Positions 34,060 to 42,061 of a stretch of 64,000 nt of DNA are shown in pieces (positions within the stretch are counted from its first letter, which is position 1; each line of letters begins with the position of its first letter). The translations under genes and the position numbers were made by a program. Source of the DNA: an uncultured Paracoccaceae bacterium (GTDB taxonomy: Bacteria; Pseudomonadota; Alphaproteobacteria; Rhodobacterales; Rhodobacteraceae). The DNA is taken from the NCBI GenBank assembly GCA_947489325.1, contig CANLDA010000004.1, forward strand, positions 1-64,000, written 5' to 3'. The notes beneath the pieces were generated by a model. It ran no database searches. It was given only the letters and a program-made list of their open reading frames with translations, and was not told where the DNA came from.

Positions 34060-35378
34060 CGCGCTTGTCATCATTTGCCGAATTCGTGACACAGGGTGCC
34101 GCCCCAGATGAATCCGTGAAGCGCGCGGTACGTTTGGCGGGGATTGATACATTAGGGTGCGTATTGCTTGGGGTGCAAGAAACGGCGTCTGTGAATATAC
34201 GTCGCGCGGCTTTGGATTGGGGGAACGGGGTGTGTTCGATCTATGGGGGCGGCATGTCCGCACCGGCGCCGATTGCTGCCCTTTGCAATGCAATTTCGGC
34301 GCATACGCTTGATTTTGATGACTGGGAAGAGCCGGGAAACACCCATCCATCGGCGGTTTTGTTTCCCGCGCTATGGGCGTTGTGTCACCTTGGAGAGTAC
34401 TCAGGCACAGATGTCATAACCGCTTATTCAACGGGGTTTGAAATTGTCGCGCGCTTGGGCGAGGTAATGAATTTTGACCACTATAATCGCGGCTGGCACA
34501 GTACTGCGACCTTGGGCGTGATCGGTGCGGCAGCGGCCTCGGCCCGGATGTTGGGATTGTCAGTGGAACAAACCACCCATGCGCTGTCCTTGGCGATCAC
34601 GCAAGCCTCAGGATATACGGCCCAGTTTGGCAGTCATGCCAAACCTATACAGGCTGGGGTTGCGGCGCGTGATGGGGTGATGGCTGCGCAAATGGCGGCG
34701 GTGGGAATGACCGGACAGGCGGGTGTTCTTGAGGCCATGATGACGCAGATGTCACATGGCAATTTGGCTGCGTTGGATGATGTGCTGGGGCGACTGGATG
34801 GGCTGGCCTTATCCCAATGGGGACTTGCTGCAAAGCGTTATCCAAGCTGTGGCTATACCCATCGCCTGATTGATTGCGCATGTCAGATAGAGTCACAGAT
34901 TGGCACATCCAGGATCACCTCTATTCACGCCGAACTGCCAGATTTTCACGCAGAGATCCTGCCGTTTAGGCATCCTGAAAATCGCCAAGAAGCGATGTTC
35001 TCTATTCCTTACTGTGTGGCAACCGCGCTAAAGCGTGGGGGCCTGACATTAAGTGATTTGACGCAAGCCGCGCTGTCTGACCCCGAGATTGCGGACTTGA
35101 TTGAGTGCACCACAGTGACTCCGCATCCCGCTCAGCGGCCAGAAATGAATTTTGACCCCGATCAACCTGATCGCCTGAGCGTAATGCTTGAGGATGGGCG
35201 TCGTCTGCAGGCCGCGGTGGCTTATCCCAAGGGCGCGCCGCAACATCCAATGAGCGAGGAAGAAATCTGTCAGAAATTTGAGACTAATTCAGAGCGCAAG
35301 GTGACGGATGCTTTGATCACATGGGATCAACAGACGGATTTGAAGGGGTTTTTGATGCAATTCTCAGGTCAGGTATAG
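34056..35378 (+). CDS. MmgE/PrpD-family protein
   Basis: 440 residues of the 2-methylcitrate dehydratase / cis-aconitate decarboxylase / iminodisuccinate epimerase superfamily. HTLDFDDWEEPGNTHPSAV is the hallmark with the catalytic Asp and His. Other family stretches are YSTGFEIVARLGEVMNFDHY and GFHSTATLGVIGAA-like GWHSTATLGVIGAA, and GSHAKPIQAGVAARDGVMAA contributes Lys and basic residues to the site. It probably dehydrates or epimerises a small carboxylic acid formed by the cluster. It is the last gene of the run and ends 169 bases before a shared bidirectional terminator. Confidence 0.85.
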   Translation: MTRLSSFAEFVTQGAAPDESVKRAVRLAGIDTLGCVLLGVQETASVNIRRAALDWGNGVCSIYGGGMSAPAPIAALCNAISAHTLDFDDWEEPGNTHPSAVLFPALWALCHLGEYSGTDVITAYSTGFEIVARLGEVMNFDHYNRGWHSTATLGVIGAAAASARMLGLSVEQTTHALSLAITQASGYTAQFGSHAKPIQAGVAARDGVMAAQMAAVGMTGQAGVLEAMMTQMSHGNLAALDDVLGRLDGLALSQWGLAAKRYPSCGYTHRLIDCACQIESQIGTSRITSIHAELPDFHAEILPFRHPENRQEAMFSIPYCVATALKRGGLTLSDLTQAALSDPEIADLIECTTVTPHPAQRPEMNFDPDQPDRLSVMLEDGRRLQAAVAYPKGAPQHPMSEEEICQKFETNSERKVTDALITWDQQTDLKGFLMQFSGQV

Positions 35379-35531
35379 CGCCACAGGAATGGCACACCCG
35401 ATCACAAGGATTTGCAGCAACAAGTGAAGGCGCAGGGAAGCTATTGACCGCTCTAAAGTCAGTTCAAGTGCTTGTGAGAAACGACGCCGAAATACATGCA
35501 CAGCTTCCCTTTGCGATCGTAGGCTGCACAT
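35364..35531 (-). CDS. possible small membrane protein (55 codons)
   Basis: An unlisted short frame opposite the end of the catabolic cluster. It begins MCSLRSQREAVHVFRRRF, continues with an amphipathic Leu-rich helix and ends in a hydrophobic segment (LLLQILVIGCAIPVALYL). Charge before a terminal hydrophobic helix looks like a genuine small membrane peptide. GGA lies 6 bases upstream of the ATG. It would start 16 bases after the leuA-side terminator, so it needs its own promoter. Its last few codons overlap the MmgE/PrpD stop. There is no homologue I know; it could be chance. Confidence 0.35.
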   Translation of the reverse strand: MCSLRSQREAVHVFRRRFSQALELTLERSIASLRLHLLLQILVIGCAIPVALYLT

Positions 35532-35546
35532 GATGTCCAAATCGTA

Positions 35547-35577
35547 AAAGGCCGCCCGGCGGGACGGCCTTTAATTG
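35547..35577. terminator. bidirectional terminator between the catabolic cluster and leuA
   Basis: AAAGGCCG / CGGCCTTT with an inner CCC/GGG extension. A T-run follows on both strands (TTTAATTGTTT on plus, TTTTACG on minus). It lies 19 bases after the leuA stop and serves convergent transcription. Confidence 0.85.
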
Positions 35578-35595
35578 TTTGGCACCCAATAGGAC

Positions 35596-37194
35596 TCAGG
35601 TCACATCTTTGTACGAAATCTCACGTGCGTCGGCGCCTTCACCCATTTTGCCGCGCCGCACAATCAGGCGGTTTAACGCATGGATATAGGCCTTGGCCGA
35701 GGCAACGACGGTGTCGGTGTCTGCAGATTGGCCTGTGGCGATGTTCCCATCTTCTTCCAGTCGTACGGATACGGTGGCCTGTGCATCTGTGCCTTCGGTC
35801 ACAGCGTGTACCTGATACAGACCCAGATGCGCGGCGTTGGGGTGCAGCTGGCGAATAGCCTTGAATGTGGCGTCAACTGGCCCGTCCCCGCGCTCAATCG
35901 CGGTAGACTGTGTGCCGGCAATGTCCATCACAAGCGTTGCTTCAGCAGGGCCACCAGTTCCGCAAGCCACGCGCAACGTCACAAGTTTCAGATGATCGTT
36001 CTCTGCATCTTCACCTGTGCGCATCAATGCTACTATATCGTCGTCAAATACCTCTTTCTTACGATCAGCCAATTCCTTGAATCGCACAAAGATGTCTTTG
36101 AGTTGGTTGTCCCCCACCTCAAAGCCAAGATTTTGCAGCTTGTCGCGCAATGCAGCCCGGCCAGAGTGTTTGCCCAACGGCAAAGATGTGCCTGACAAAC
36201 CCACGTCCTCGGGGCGCATGATCTCAAAGGTTTCTTTGTTTTTCAGCATGCCATCCTGATGGATGCCGCTTTCATGAGCAAAGGCGTTCTTGCCGACAAT
36301 TGCCTTGTTGAACTGCACGTTAAAGCCAGAAACCGTGGCGACACGGCGCGAGAGATGCATGATCTTTCTGGTGTCGATACCCGTGTGCCAAGGCATGATG
36401 TCATTGCGCACTTTCAGCGCCATGACGACCTCTTCGAGGGCGGTGTTGCCCGCACGTTCACCCAAGCCGTTGATTGTGCATTCGATTTGGCGCGCACCAC
36501 CTGCGACCGCGGCCAGAGAATTGGCGGTCGCCATGCCCAGATCGTTGTGGCAATGGGTGGCAAAGATCACTTCGTCCGCGCCGGGCACGGTTTCGATCAA
36601 ACGGCGGATCAGATCAGCACTTTCGACAGGCGCAGTATAGCCCACAGTGTCGGGGATGTTGATGGTGCTGGCGCCTGCTTTGATCGCAATTTCCACAACG
36701 CGACACAAGTAATCCCATTCGGTGCGGGTCGCATCCATGGGCGACCATTGCACGTTTTCACAAAGATTGCGCGCGTGGCTGACGGTTTCATGAATGATGT
36801 CGGCCATTTCATCCATTGTCAGATTTGGGATGGCGCGGTGCAATTCCGAGGTGCCGATGAACGTATGAATGCGGTTCTTTTCGGCGTGCTTTACGGCCTC
36901 CCAACAGCGATCAATATCGCCGAGCTTGGCGCGGGCCAAACCACAAATACGAGAGTGTTTGCTGCGTTGGGCAATTTCGGTTACGGCGCGAAAATCGCCT
37001 TCCGAGGCAATGGGGAAACCAGCCTCGATAATATCCACGCCCATGTCATCCAAAAGCTCTGCAATTTCGAGCTTTTCTTCATGGGTCATGGTCGCGCCGG
37101 GGGATTGTTCGCCATCGCGCAAGGTCGTGTCAAAAATGACGACATGATCTTTGTTCGCCTTCTGCGAACTGCGGTCTTTATCAATATTGGTCAT
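35596..37194 (-). CDS. leuA: 2-isopropylmalate synthase
   Basis: 532 residues; the committed enzyme of leucine synthesis, condensing acetyl-CoA with 2-oxoisovalerate. The TIM-barrel N-terminal part has FDTTLRDGEQSPGATMT (metal Asp), GFPIASEGDF, ATHCHNDLGMATANSLAA (metal His pair) and HESGIHQDGMLKN. The C-terminal ~130 residues form the LeuA regulatory domain that binds leucine for feedback inhibition. The start MTNIDKDRSSQ follows an AAAGAGATCC site; a frame open further upstream overlaps the leader structure and is rejected. A leader peptide with four Leu codons lies 85 bases upstream. Confidence 0.96.
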   Translation of the reverse strand: MTNIDKDRSSQKANKDHVVIFDTTLRDGEQSPGATMTHEEKLEIAELLDDMGVDIIEAGFPIASEGDFRAVTEIAQRSKHSRICGLARAKLGDIDRCWEAVKHAEKNRIHTFIGTSELHRAIPNLTMDEMADIIHETVSHARNLCENVQWSPMDATRTEWDYLCRVVEIAIKAGASTINIPDTVGYTAPVESADLIRRLIETVPGADEVIFATHCHNDLGMATANSLAAVAGGARQIECTINGLGERAGNTALEEVVMALKVRNDIMPWHTGIDTRKIMHLSRRVATVSGFNVQFNKAIVGKNAFAHESGIHQDGMLKNKETFEIMRPEDVGLSGTSLPLGKHSGRAALRDKLQNLGFEVGDNQLKDIFVRFKELADRKKEVFDDDIVALMRTGEDAENDHLKLVTLRVACGTGGPAEATLVMDIAGTQSTAIERGDGPVDATFKAIRQLHPNAAHLGLYQVHAVTEGTDAQATVSVRLEEDGNIATGQSADTDTVVASAKAYIHALNRLIVRRGKMGEGADAREISYKDVT

Positions 37195-37244
37195 GTTGGA
37201 TCTCTTTATCTTACTCCAGAAGCCACGGCGCGAAATGGGCACAT

Positions 37245-37285
37245 CCTCTGAGCGGTCGCGCCATAGTTCGTGGCACGCTCAGAGG
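37245..37285 (-). promoter_or_regulatory. leuA leader hairpins (probable attenuator)
   Basis: On the leuA strand, CCTCTGAGCG (37276-37285, including the leader stop codon) pairs perfectly with CGCTCAGAGG (37245-37254) across 21 bases. An alternative pairing GCCACG / CGTGGC joins 37269-37274 with 37222-37227 and cannot coexist with the first. Mutually exclusive hairpins after a Leu-rich peptide are the layout of translation-controlled attenuation. No clean U-run follows either stem, so the mechanism might be blocking of leuA translation instead. Confidence 0.6.
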
Positions 37286-37365
37286 CGGGCTAGGAGTAGT
37301 AGGTCAGCCAAAACCGCAGCGCGTGCGCTGTGCAAGGGAAATGCGATATGGGCTTTGGTCATCAT
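37279..37365 (-). CDS. leuL: leu operon leader peptide
   Basis: A 28-residue peptide ending A-D-L-L-L-L-A-R-L, with the four consecutive Leu codons CTA CTA CTC CTA at 37291-37302. CTA is a rare codon in GC-rich genomes, which sharpens sensitivity to charged Leu-tRNA. The stop codon falls inside the 5' arm of the downstream stem, so a ribosome stalled on the Leu run leaves that arm free while one that finishes covers it. The start could be either of two adjacent ATGs (37365 or 37362) or a little further upstream; no strong ribosome site is seen. Confidence 0.75.
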   Translation of the reverse strand: MMTKAHIAFPLHSARAAVLADLLLLARL

Positions 37366-37456
37366 GAAGGCGAATATACAGAGCATACCATAAATGAAAA
37401 GTCGAAAATAATGTCTGTGAACAGGGAAACTGACGTGTCTTGGGCAAAGAAGGGTT

Positions 37457-37732
37457 TTAGGGTTGTATTGGCTCAATCAATTCTTCGCCAACATAGGCTT
37501 TTGGTGCCAATTCACCCGGAGCGTATACCGTTATTTCTTTACCTTGATAGGCTACTGTCAACGTGCGTTCCGGCATCCTGCTGTTTGCCCGGTATGGATA
37601 ATAGAGATCGTAATGCAATCCTAGTTTAAGCCAATATTGCTGTTCCAGCGGTTCAATAATCAGGGATACTTCACGATCTGCATCATTGCAGAATTGAAGA
37701 ATTGGAACGTTAAATTTTTTCCAAAATCTCAA
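37457..37732 (-). CDS. hypothetical protein, possibly N-terminally truncated
   Basis: An open frame of 91 codons with a TTG start after GGGGAAAT. There is no ATG before the upstream stop, so it may be the remainder of a longer gene. The product (FNVPILQFCNDADREVSLII, then LKLGLHYDLYYPYRANSRMP) looks like a folded beta-rich domain and resembles nothing I can name. It is AT-rich compared with leuA and the MORN gene on either side, and lies in tandem with the Imm45-like gene. Together they look like a small transferred island. Confidence 0.4.
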   Translation of the reverse strand: MRFWKKFNVPILQFCNDADREVSLIIEPLEQQYWLKLGLHYDLYYPYRANSRMPERTLTVAYQGKEITVYAPGELAPKAYVGEELIEPIQP

Positions 37733-37821
37733 AATTTCCCCGTATTGCGCGACATATTAATGTGCGAGTGTTCCAGAACAACGGATGCTCAGCATTTTGT
37801 TTCTATTGGCCCCAAGCTAGC

Positions 37822-38184
37822 CTATGTATCCTGACCACAGTCTTTAATAAAATCCAAAGCTTTAGGGCACACCCACACATCTTCAATGTCTTCAGGTCGG
37901 GCTATTGCGATAAAATTTTCAATCAACCAGTCTCTCGATATAGTCCTCTCCTTGAATTGATAGCGTGCCTCGGGAGAAACAGTGCATCGCCCGTATCCCC
38001 AACCCCGTCCATCAAATCCGACAAATGATAAGTCTTCTGATAAATCAAAAGCGATCCCTAACGCATATTTGTAAAAGTTGCCCGCAGTAGCAATGGTCGT
38101 AAACCTCAAAAGCACACCCTCTTTGAAATAGGGCGCTTCGTGGTCCACTAATCTCGTCCAAATCTTTTGGTTGCTTAATGTCAT
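37822..38184 (-). CDS. Imm45-like immunity protein (tentative)
   Basis: A 120-residue AT-rich gene. The end ISRDWLIENFIAIARPEDIE followed by DVWVCP resembles the W-L-I-x-N-W...P...VYV pattern that I recall for polymorphic-toxin immunity family Imm45. The start KEGVLLRFTTIATAGNFYKY is compatible. Immunity proteins of this kind neutralise toxins delivered by contact-dependent or type VI systems. No toxin gene lies nearby, so it may be an orphan immunity gene kept for protection against neighbours. The match is from memory of the motif and could be wrong. Confidence 0.42.
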   Translation of the reverse strand: MTLSNQKIWTRLVDHEAPYFKEGVLLRFTTIATAGNFYKYALGIAFDLSEDLSFVGFDGRGWGYGRCTVSPEARYQFKERTISRDWLIENFIAIARPEDIEDVWVCPKALDFIKDCGQDT

Positions 38185-38252
38185 AAGTAAGGGCTAATTC
38201 TTTTCGTCCATGTCCATGTGTCTGAAGGAAACCTTGGTGAGGGGAAGGGACC

Positions 38253-39647
38253 TTATTGCAAGGCCCCGTTTTCCCATGAGCCATCTGCAGTTTGACCGCT
38301 GGCATAGGTCATTTTGCCTTCACCCTGGCGTTTGCCGGCCCGGAATGTGCCTTCGTAGACATCTCCATTGGCATAGGTCGCAACGCCTTGGCCGCTGATC
38401 TCGCCATTTTGCCATTCACCTTTATAGCTAAAGCCATTGGCCATGGTGATTTGCCCGGTGCCATCGCGTTTGCCATTGTCGAACTGACCTTCATAAACCG
38501 CGCCATTGGGATAGGATGCTTTGCCTGCGCCGTTGCGCTGTCCGTTGGTCCATTCGCCTTCATAGCGATAGCCATCTGAATAGGTCATGATGCCCAAACC
38601 TTCGTAGCGCGCATTCACAAAGGCCCCTTCATAGGTCACACCGGTGGGATAGGTCACTTTGCCTGTGCCCTCGATGATGCCCTGGGCCCATGTGCCTTCG
38701 TATGTGGATTGGTCGGGATAGATGATACGCCCATAGCCATCCGCCAGATTATCGCGGAATTGCCCCTTATAGACTGATCCATCCGGGTAGGTGACTTTGC
38801 CCATCCCCTCAATGCGCCCGTCAACCCAAGCGCCCACATATGTATAGCCATCGGACCCTGTGAACGTGCCTTCGCCGTGGCGCTTGTCGGTGGTGAAATC
38901 ACCCACATAGACATCGCCATTGGCATAGGTGACTTTGCCTTTGCCTTGGCGTTGTCCGGCCACAAGGTTGCCCTCATAGACATCGCCGTTTGATTGGATA
39001 AGTTTGCCAACCCCGTCGATCTGGCCATCCACCCAGCGACCTTCGTAGGTCAGGCCGTCAGCTGTCACTAAAACGCCAAAACCTGCGCGCTTGCCATCCA
39101 GTATTTCACCATCATATTTGGACCCATTGGGATAGAGGATCTGAGCTTTGCCCTGTTTGACACCATTGAGCCAATCGCCGTTGTATTCATAACCACCGGG
39201 GCTTGTCATAACGCCCTTGCCGTGATGCATGGCATTTAGGAATTCACCTTCGTAACGTACGCCGTTTGCATAAACCGCCAGCCCGCTGCCGGTGATTTTG
39301 CCATCGGCCCATTCGCCCTCATAGGTGCCACCATCGGTAAAGGTGATTTGCCCCACACCTTCGGGTTTGCCCTTGGCAAATGTACCAACATAGATTGACC
39401 CGTTGTGAAAGCGCGCTTGCCCTTGGCCGCGAATTTCTCCATCGATCCATTCGCCAGTGTATTCATACCCATTTGGTAAGGTGTAGGTGCCAGTGCCGTG
39501 TTGCAGTCCCCCTTTGAAGGTGCCGCGATATACACCGCCATCATCATATTGTTTGGTCAGCACGTCGCTGGTCTGGGCTTGGCCCGGATTGGCTGCGCAC
39601 AAAATTGCAAAGCTTGCCGCAAGACGGATTGCTCGAACTGACGTCAT
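38253..39647 (-). CDS. secreted MORN-repeat protein
   Basis: 464 residues. A Sec signal (IRLAASFAILCAANPGQAQ) is followed from about residue 34 by some 18 MORN repeats of 23 residues, each of the form YxGxWxNGxxxGxGxxxYxNG, running to the C-terminus with no other domain. The DNA therefore shows a 69-bp imperfect periodicity. MORN arrays form elongated beta-hairpin rods and are found in both lipid-binding and scaffolding proteins; in bacteria their role is mostly unknown. GGGGAAAA precedes the start. It is divergent from nadE by 158 bases. Confidence 0.88.
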   Translation of the reverse strand: MTSVRAIRLAASFAILCAANPGQAQTSDVLTKQYDDGGVYRGTFKGGLQHGTGTYTLPNGYEYTGEWIDGEIRGQGQARFHNGSIYVGTFAKGKPEGVGQITFTDGGTYEGEWADGKITGSGLAVYANGVRYEGEFLNAMHHGKGVMTSPGGYEYNGDWLNGVKQGKAQILYPNGSKYDGEILDGKRAGFGVLVTADGLTYEGRWVDGQIDGVGKLIQSNGDVYEGNLVAGQRQGKGKVTYANGDVYVGDFTTDKRHGEGTFTGSDGYTYVGAWVDGRIEGMGKVTYPDGSVYKGQFRDNLADGYGRIIYPDQSTYEGTWAQGIIEGTGKVTYPTGVTYEGAFVNARYEGLGIMTYSDGYRYEGEWTNGQRNGAGKASYPNGAVYEGQFDNGKRDGTGQITMANGFSYKGEWQNGEISGQGVATYANGDVYEGTFRAGKRQGEGKMTYASGQTADGSWENGALQ

Positions 39648-39805
39648 GTTTTTTCCCCAATGGGTTTTACTCGCGCCGCAAGGGCGCCTCTCAGTGCAAA
39701 ACTAGAACAGGGCGCGGCGCTGGGCAACGCCTTTTGACGCTTTGCGCTTTTCCTTGGCGTGTCTTCTGATAAATCTCTTAGCAACTTGACCACGAGGGGA
39801 CGGCC

Positions 39806-41464
39806 ATGTCCGAACGATTTCGCATCACTATCGCCCAAGCCAACCCAACGATGGGGGATATTGAAGGCAATGCCGCCAAGGCGCGTACGATTTGGCAAGA
39901 AGCCAAAGACGCTGGCGCGGATCTGGTTGCTTTCCCAGAGATGTTTATTGTTGGCTATAACGCACAGGACCTGATTCAGAAGCCTGCATTCCATCACGCA
40001 GCCATGGCGGCAATCGAAGCCTTGGCAAAAGAGTGCGCTGATGGTCCAGCGTTGGCCATTGGTGGCCCCTTTGCCGAGGGTGACAAGCTTTATAACGCTT
40101 ATTTCATTTGTAAAAATGGCCGTGTGGCCAGCCGTCAGTTGAAACACCATTTACCCAACTACAAGGTGTTTGACGAGGTCCGTCTGTTTGATATCGGCCC
40201 GCTTGGCGGGCCCTATGCTGTGGGCAATACCCGCATCGGCAGCCCGATTTGTGAGGATGCGTGGTATGAAGATGTGGCTGAAACGCTGGAAGAAACGGGT
40301 GCGGAATTCCTGTTGGTACCCAATGGGTCGCCCTATTATCGCGACAAGTTTGATCGGCGGATGAATCATATGGTGGCGCGGGTTGTGGAAACCGGCCTGC
40401 CGCTGATTTATCTCAATATGGTGGGCGGTCAGGATGATCAGGTCTTTGATGGTGGCTCTTTCGTGCTGAATCCCGGTGGCGAATTGGCGCTGCAACTGCC
40501 TGTATTTGATGAAATGGTTGCGCATGTGGATATGGTGCGCACGGATGACGGTTGGCGCGCCGAACATGGGCCCAAGGCCATATTGCCTGCAGGCGAAGAG
40601 CAAGATTATCGTGTCTGCGTCGAAGCATTGCGCGATTATATGGGTAAGACAGGGTTCAAAAAAGTTCTGTTGGGCCTGTCCGGGGGCATTGATTCTGCCA
40701 TTGTTGCCACCATCGCGGTGGATGCCTTGGGCGCAGAAAATGTCCGCTGTGTGATGCTGCCCTCTGAATACACATCACAAGGCTCGCTTGATGACGCAAA
40801 AGACATCGCGGAACGCCTTGGTTGCCGCTATGATTTTGTGCCAATCGCCGAAGGGCGTGCCGCGATTACCAACACTTTGGCCCCTTTGTTTGAGGGCACA
40901 GAGGAAGGGCTGACAGAAGAGAATATTCAATCGCGCCTGCGTGGCCTGCTGTTGATGGCGCTGTCTAACAAATTCGGTGAAATGCTGTTAACCACGGGCA
41001 ATAAGTCCGAGGTCGCGGTGGGCTATGCCACGATCTATGGGGATATGTCCGGCGGCTATAATCCGATCAAGGACATGTATAAGACGCGGGTGTTTGAAAC
41101 CTGTCGGTGGCGTAATGCGCATCACCGAGAATGGATGGCTGGCCCCGAGGGAGAGGTGATTCCAGTTTCAATCATCGAAAAACCGCCCTCAGCCGAGCTG
41201 CGCCCAGATCAAAAGGACGAAGACAGCCTGCCGCCATATGACGTATTGGATGGCATTTTGAACATGCTGGTGGATGAGGATAAATCCGTCGCTGACTGCG
41301 TCGGCGCCGGATATGATCGCGCCACGGTCAAACGGGTCGAACATCTGGTTTACATTAGTGAATACAAACGCTTTCAGTCGGCCCCTGGTCCACGCCTAAG
41401 TAAAAAGGCGTTTTGGATGGATCGGCGTTACCCGATCGTAAACCGTTTTCGTGATCCAAGTTGA
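39806..41464 (+). CDS. nadE: glutamine-dependent NAD+ synthetase
   Basis: 552 residues. An N-terminal nitrilase-like amidase (about 1-260) has the Glu in FPEMFIVGY, a lysine in RQLKHHLPNYKVFDE and the nucleophilic Cys in GSPICEDAWYED. A C-terminal PP-loop synthetase follows (LGLSGGIDSAIVATIAVDAL, TTGNKSEVAVGYATIYGDMS). Ammonia from glutamine is channelled to NaAD-adenylate. It is complete and of normal length. GAGGGGACGGCC precedes the ATG. It is followed by a bidirectional terminator shared with the cold-shock gene. Confidence 0.96.
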   Translation: MSERFRITIAQANPTMGDIEGNAAKARTIWQEAKDAGADLVAFPEMFIVGYNAQDLIQKPAFHHAAMAAIEALAKECADGPALAIGGPFAEGDKLYNAYFICKNGRVASRQLKHHLPNYKVFDEVRLFDIGPLGGPYAVGNTRIGSPICEDAWYEDVAETLEETGAEFLLVPNGSPYYRDKFDRRMNHMVARVVETGLPLIYLNMVGGQDDQVFDGGSFVLNPGGELALQLPVFDEMVAHVDMVRTDDGWRAEHGPKAILPAGEEQDYRVCVEALRDYMGKTGFKKVLLGLSGGIDSAIVATIAVDALGAENVRCVMLPSEYTSQGSLDDAKDIAERLGCRYDFVPIAEGRAAITNTLAPLFEGTEEGLTEENIQSRLRGLLLMALSNKFGEMLLTTGNKSEVAVGYATIYGDMSGGYNPIKDMYKTRVFETCRWRNAHHREWMAGPEGEVIPVSIIEKPPSAELRPDQKDEDSLPPYDVLDGILNMLVDEDKSVADCVGAGYDRATVKRVEHLVYISEYKRFQSAPGPRLSKKAFWMDRRYPIVNRFRDPS

Positions 41465-41505
41465 TTGTCCCGTTTGGGCACTTTATCTGATTATCATCCA
41501 CAACA

Positions 41506-41533
41506 CAAAACCCCGGGTCGTGCCGGGGTTTTG
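41506..41533. terminator. bidirectional terminator between nadE and the cold-shock gene
   Basis: An 11-bp stem CAAAACCCCGG / CCGGGGTTTTG. A/T tracts on both sides give a T-run in either direction. It is positioned between two convergent stops. Confidence 0.9.
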
Positions 41534-41555
41534 CAAAACTGAGATGTCGTCGAAA

Positions 41556-41762
41556 TTACAGTAGTTTCAGATCGACAGCTGATTCACGACCGTCACGGCC
41601 GGGCTGGATCTCGAACTCTACTTTCTGATTGTCGGCCAGACCGGTCAGGCCAGAGCGCTCTACTGCGGAAATGTGGACAAATACGTCTTTGCCGCCGCTT
41701 TCGGGCGCGATAAAGCCATAGCCTTTGGTGGTGTTGAACCATTTGACGGTGCCAGTTGCCAT
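41556..41762 (-). CDS. cold-shock domain protein
   Basis: This 68-residue OB-fold nucleic-acid chaperone has RNP-1 in KGYGFIAPE and RNP-2 in [29 protein letters not shown] is diagnostic. It binds single-stranded RNA and prevents secondary structure. The long upstream gap (299 bases to the divergent preT) leaves room for the extended 5' leader usual for csp genes. AGGAGACACG precedes the start. Whether it is cold-induced cannot be told. Confidence 0.95.
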   Translation of the reverse strand: MATGTVKWFNTTKGYGFIAPESGGKDVFVHISAVERSGLTGLADNQKVEFEIQPGRDGRESAVDLKLL

Positions 41763-42061
41763 CGTCGTGTCTCCTAATATTGGCTGCCCGCGGAATGCGG
41801 CAGGTCGGCAAAGTCAGTGCAAGATCGAGTGACTGAGCCGTATGGAGCAGATGGTCGATAGTGGTAACGTCGCGCCCCAAATAATGAGCAGGCAAAATCC
41901 AATTTCAAGAAAAATTTGCCAGCTGGGCCGCAAATAGCAGCAAAAATATGGGTTTTCGACTGGTTTGGTGAAAATGCGCCAATCAAAAATTTTACCAGTT
42001 GATAAAAAAATAAACATATGCCAGCATAAATTAACAGCCAAACGATGTGGAGGAAGGTCGC

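Noticed and set aside
35596-37194. leuA as part of the catabolic cluster, together with the LeuB-like gene
   Set aside because: leuA is on the opposite strand, has its own leucine leader and is separated by a bidirectional terminator.
38260-39560. 69-bp periodic DNA that could be taken for a tandem repeat or CRISPR-like array
   Set aside because: The period equals three times 23 and encodes MORN repeats in one open frame; there are no unique spacers between identical repeats.
41940-42040. Imperfect inverted repeat CGACTGGT ... ACCAGTTG before preT as a RutR site
   Set aside because: The arms do not match the TGACC/GGTCA core and are far apart; kept only as a note in the preT entry.
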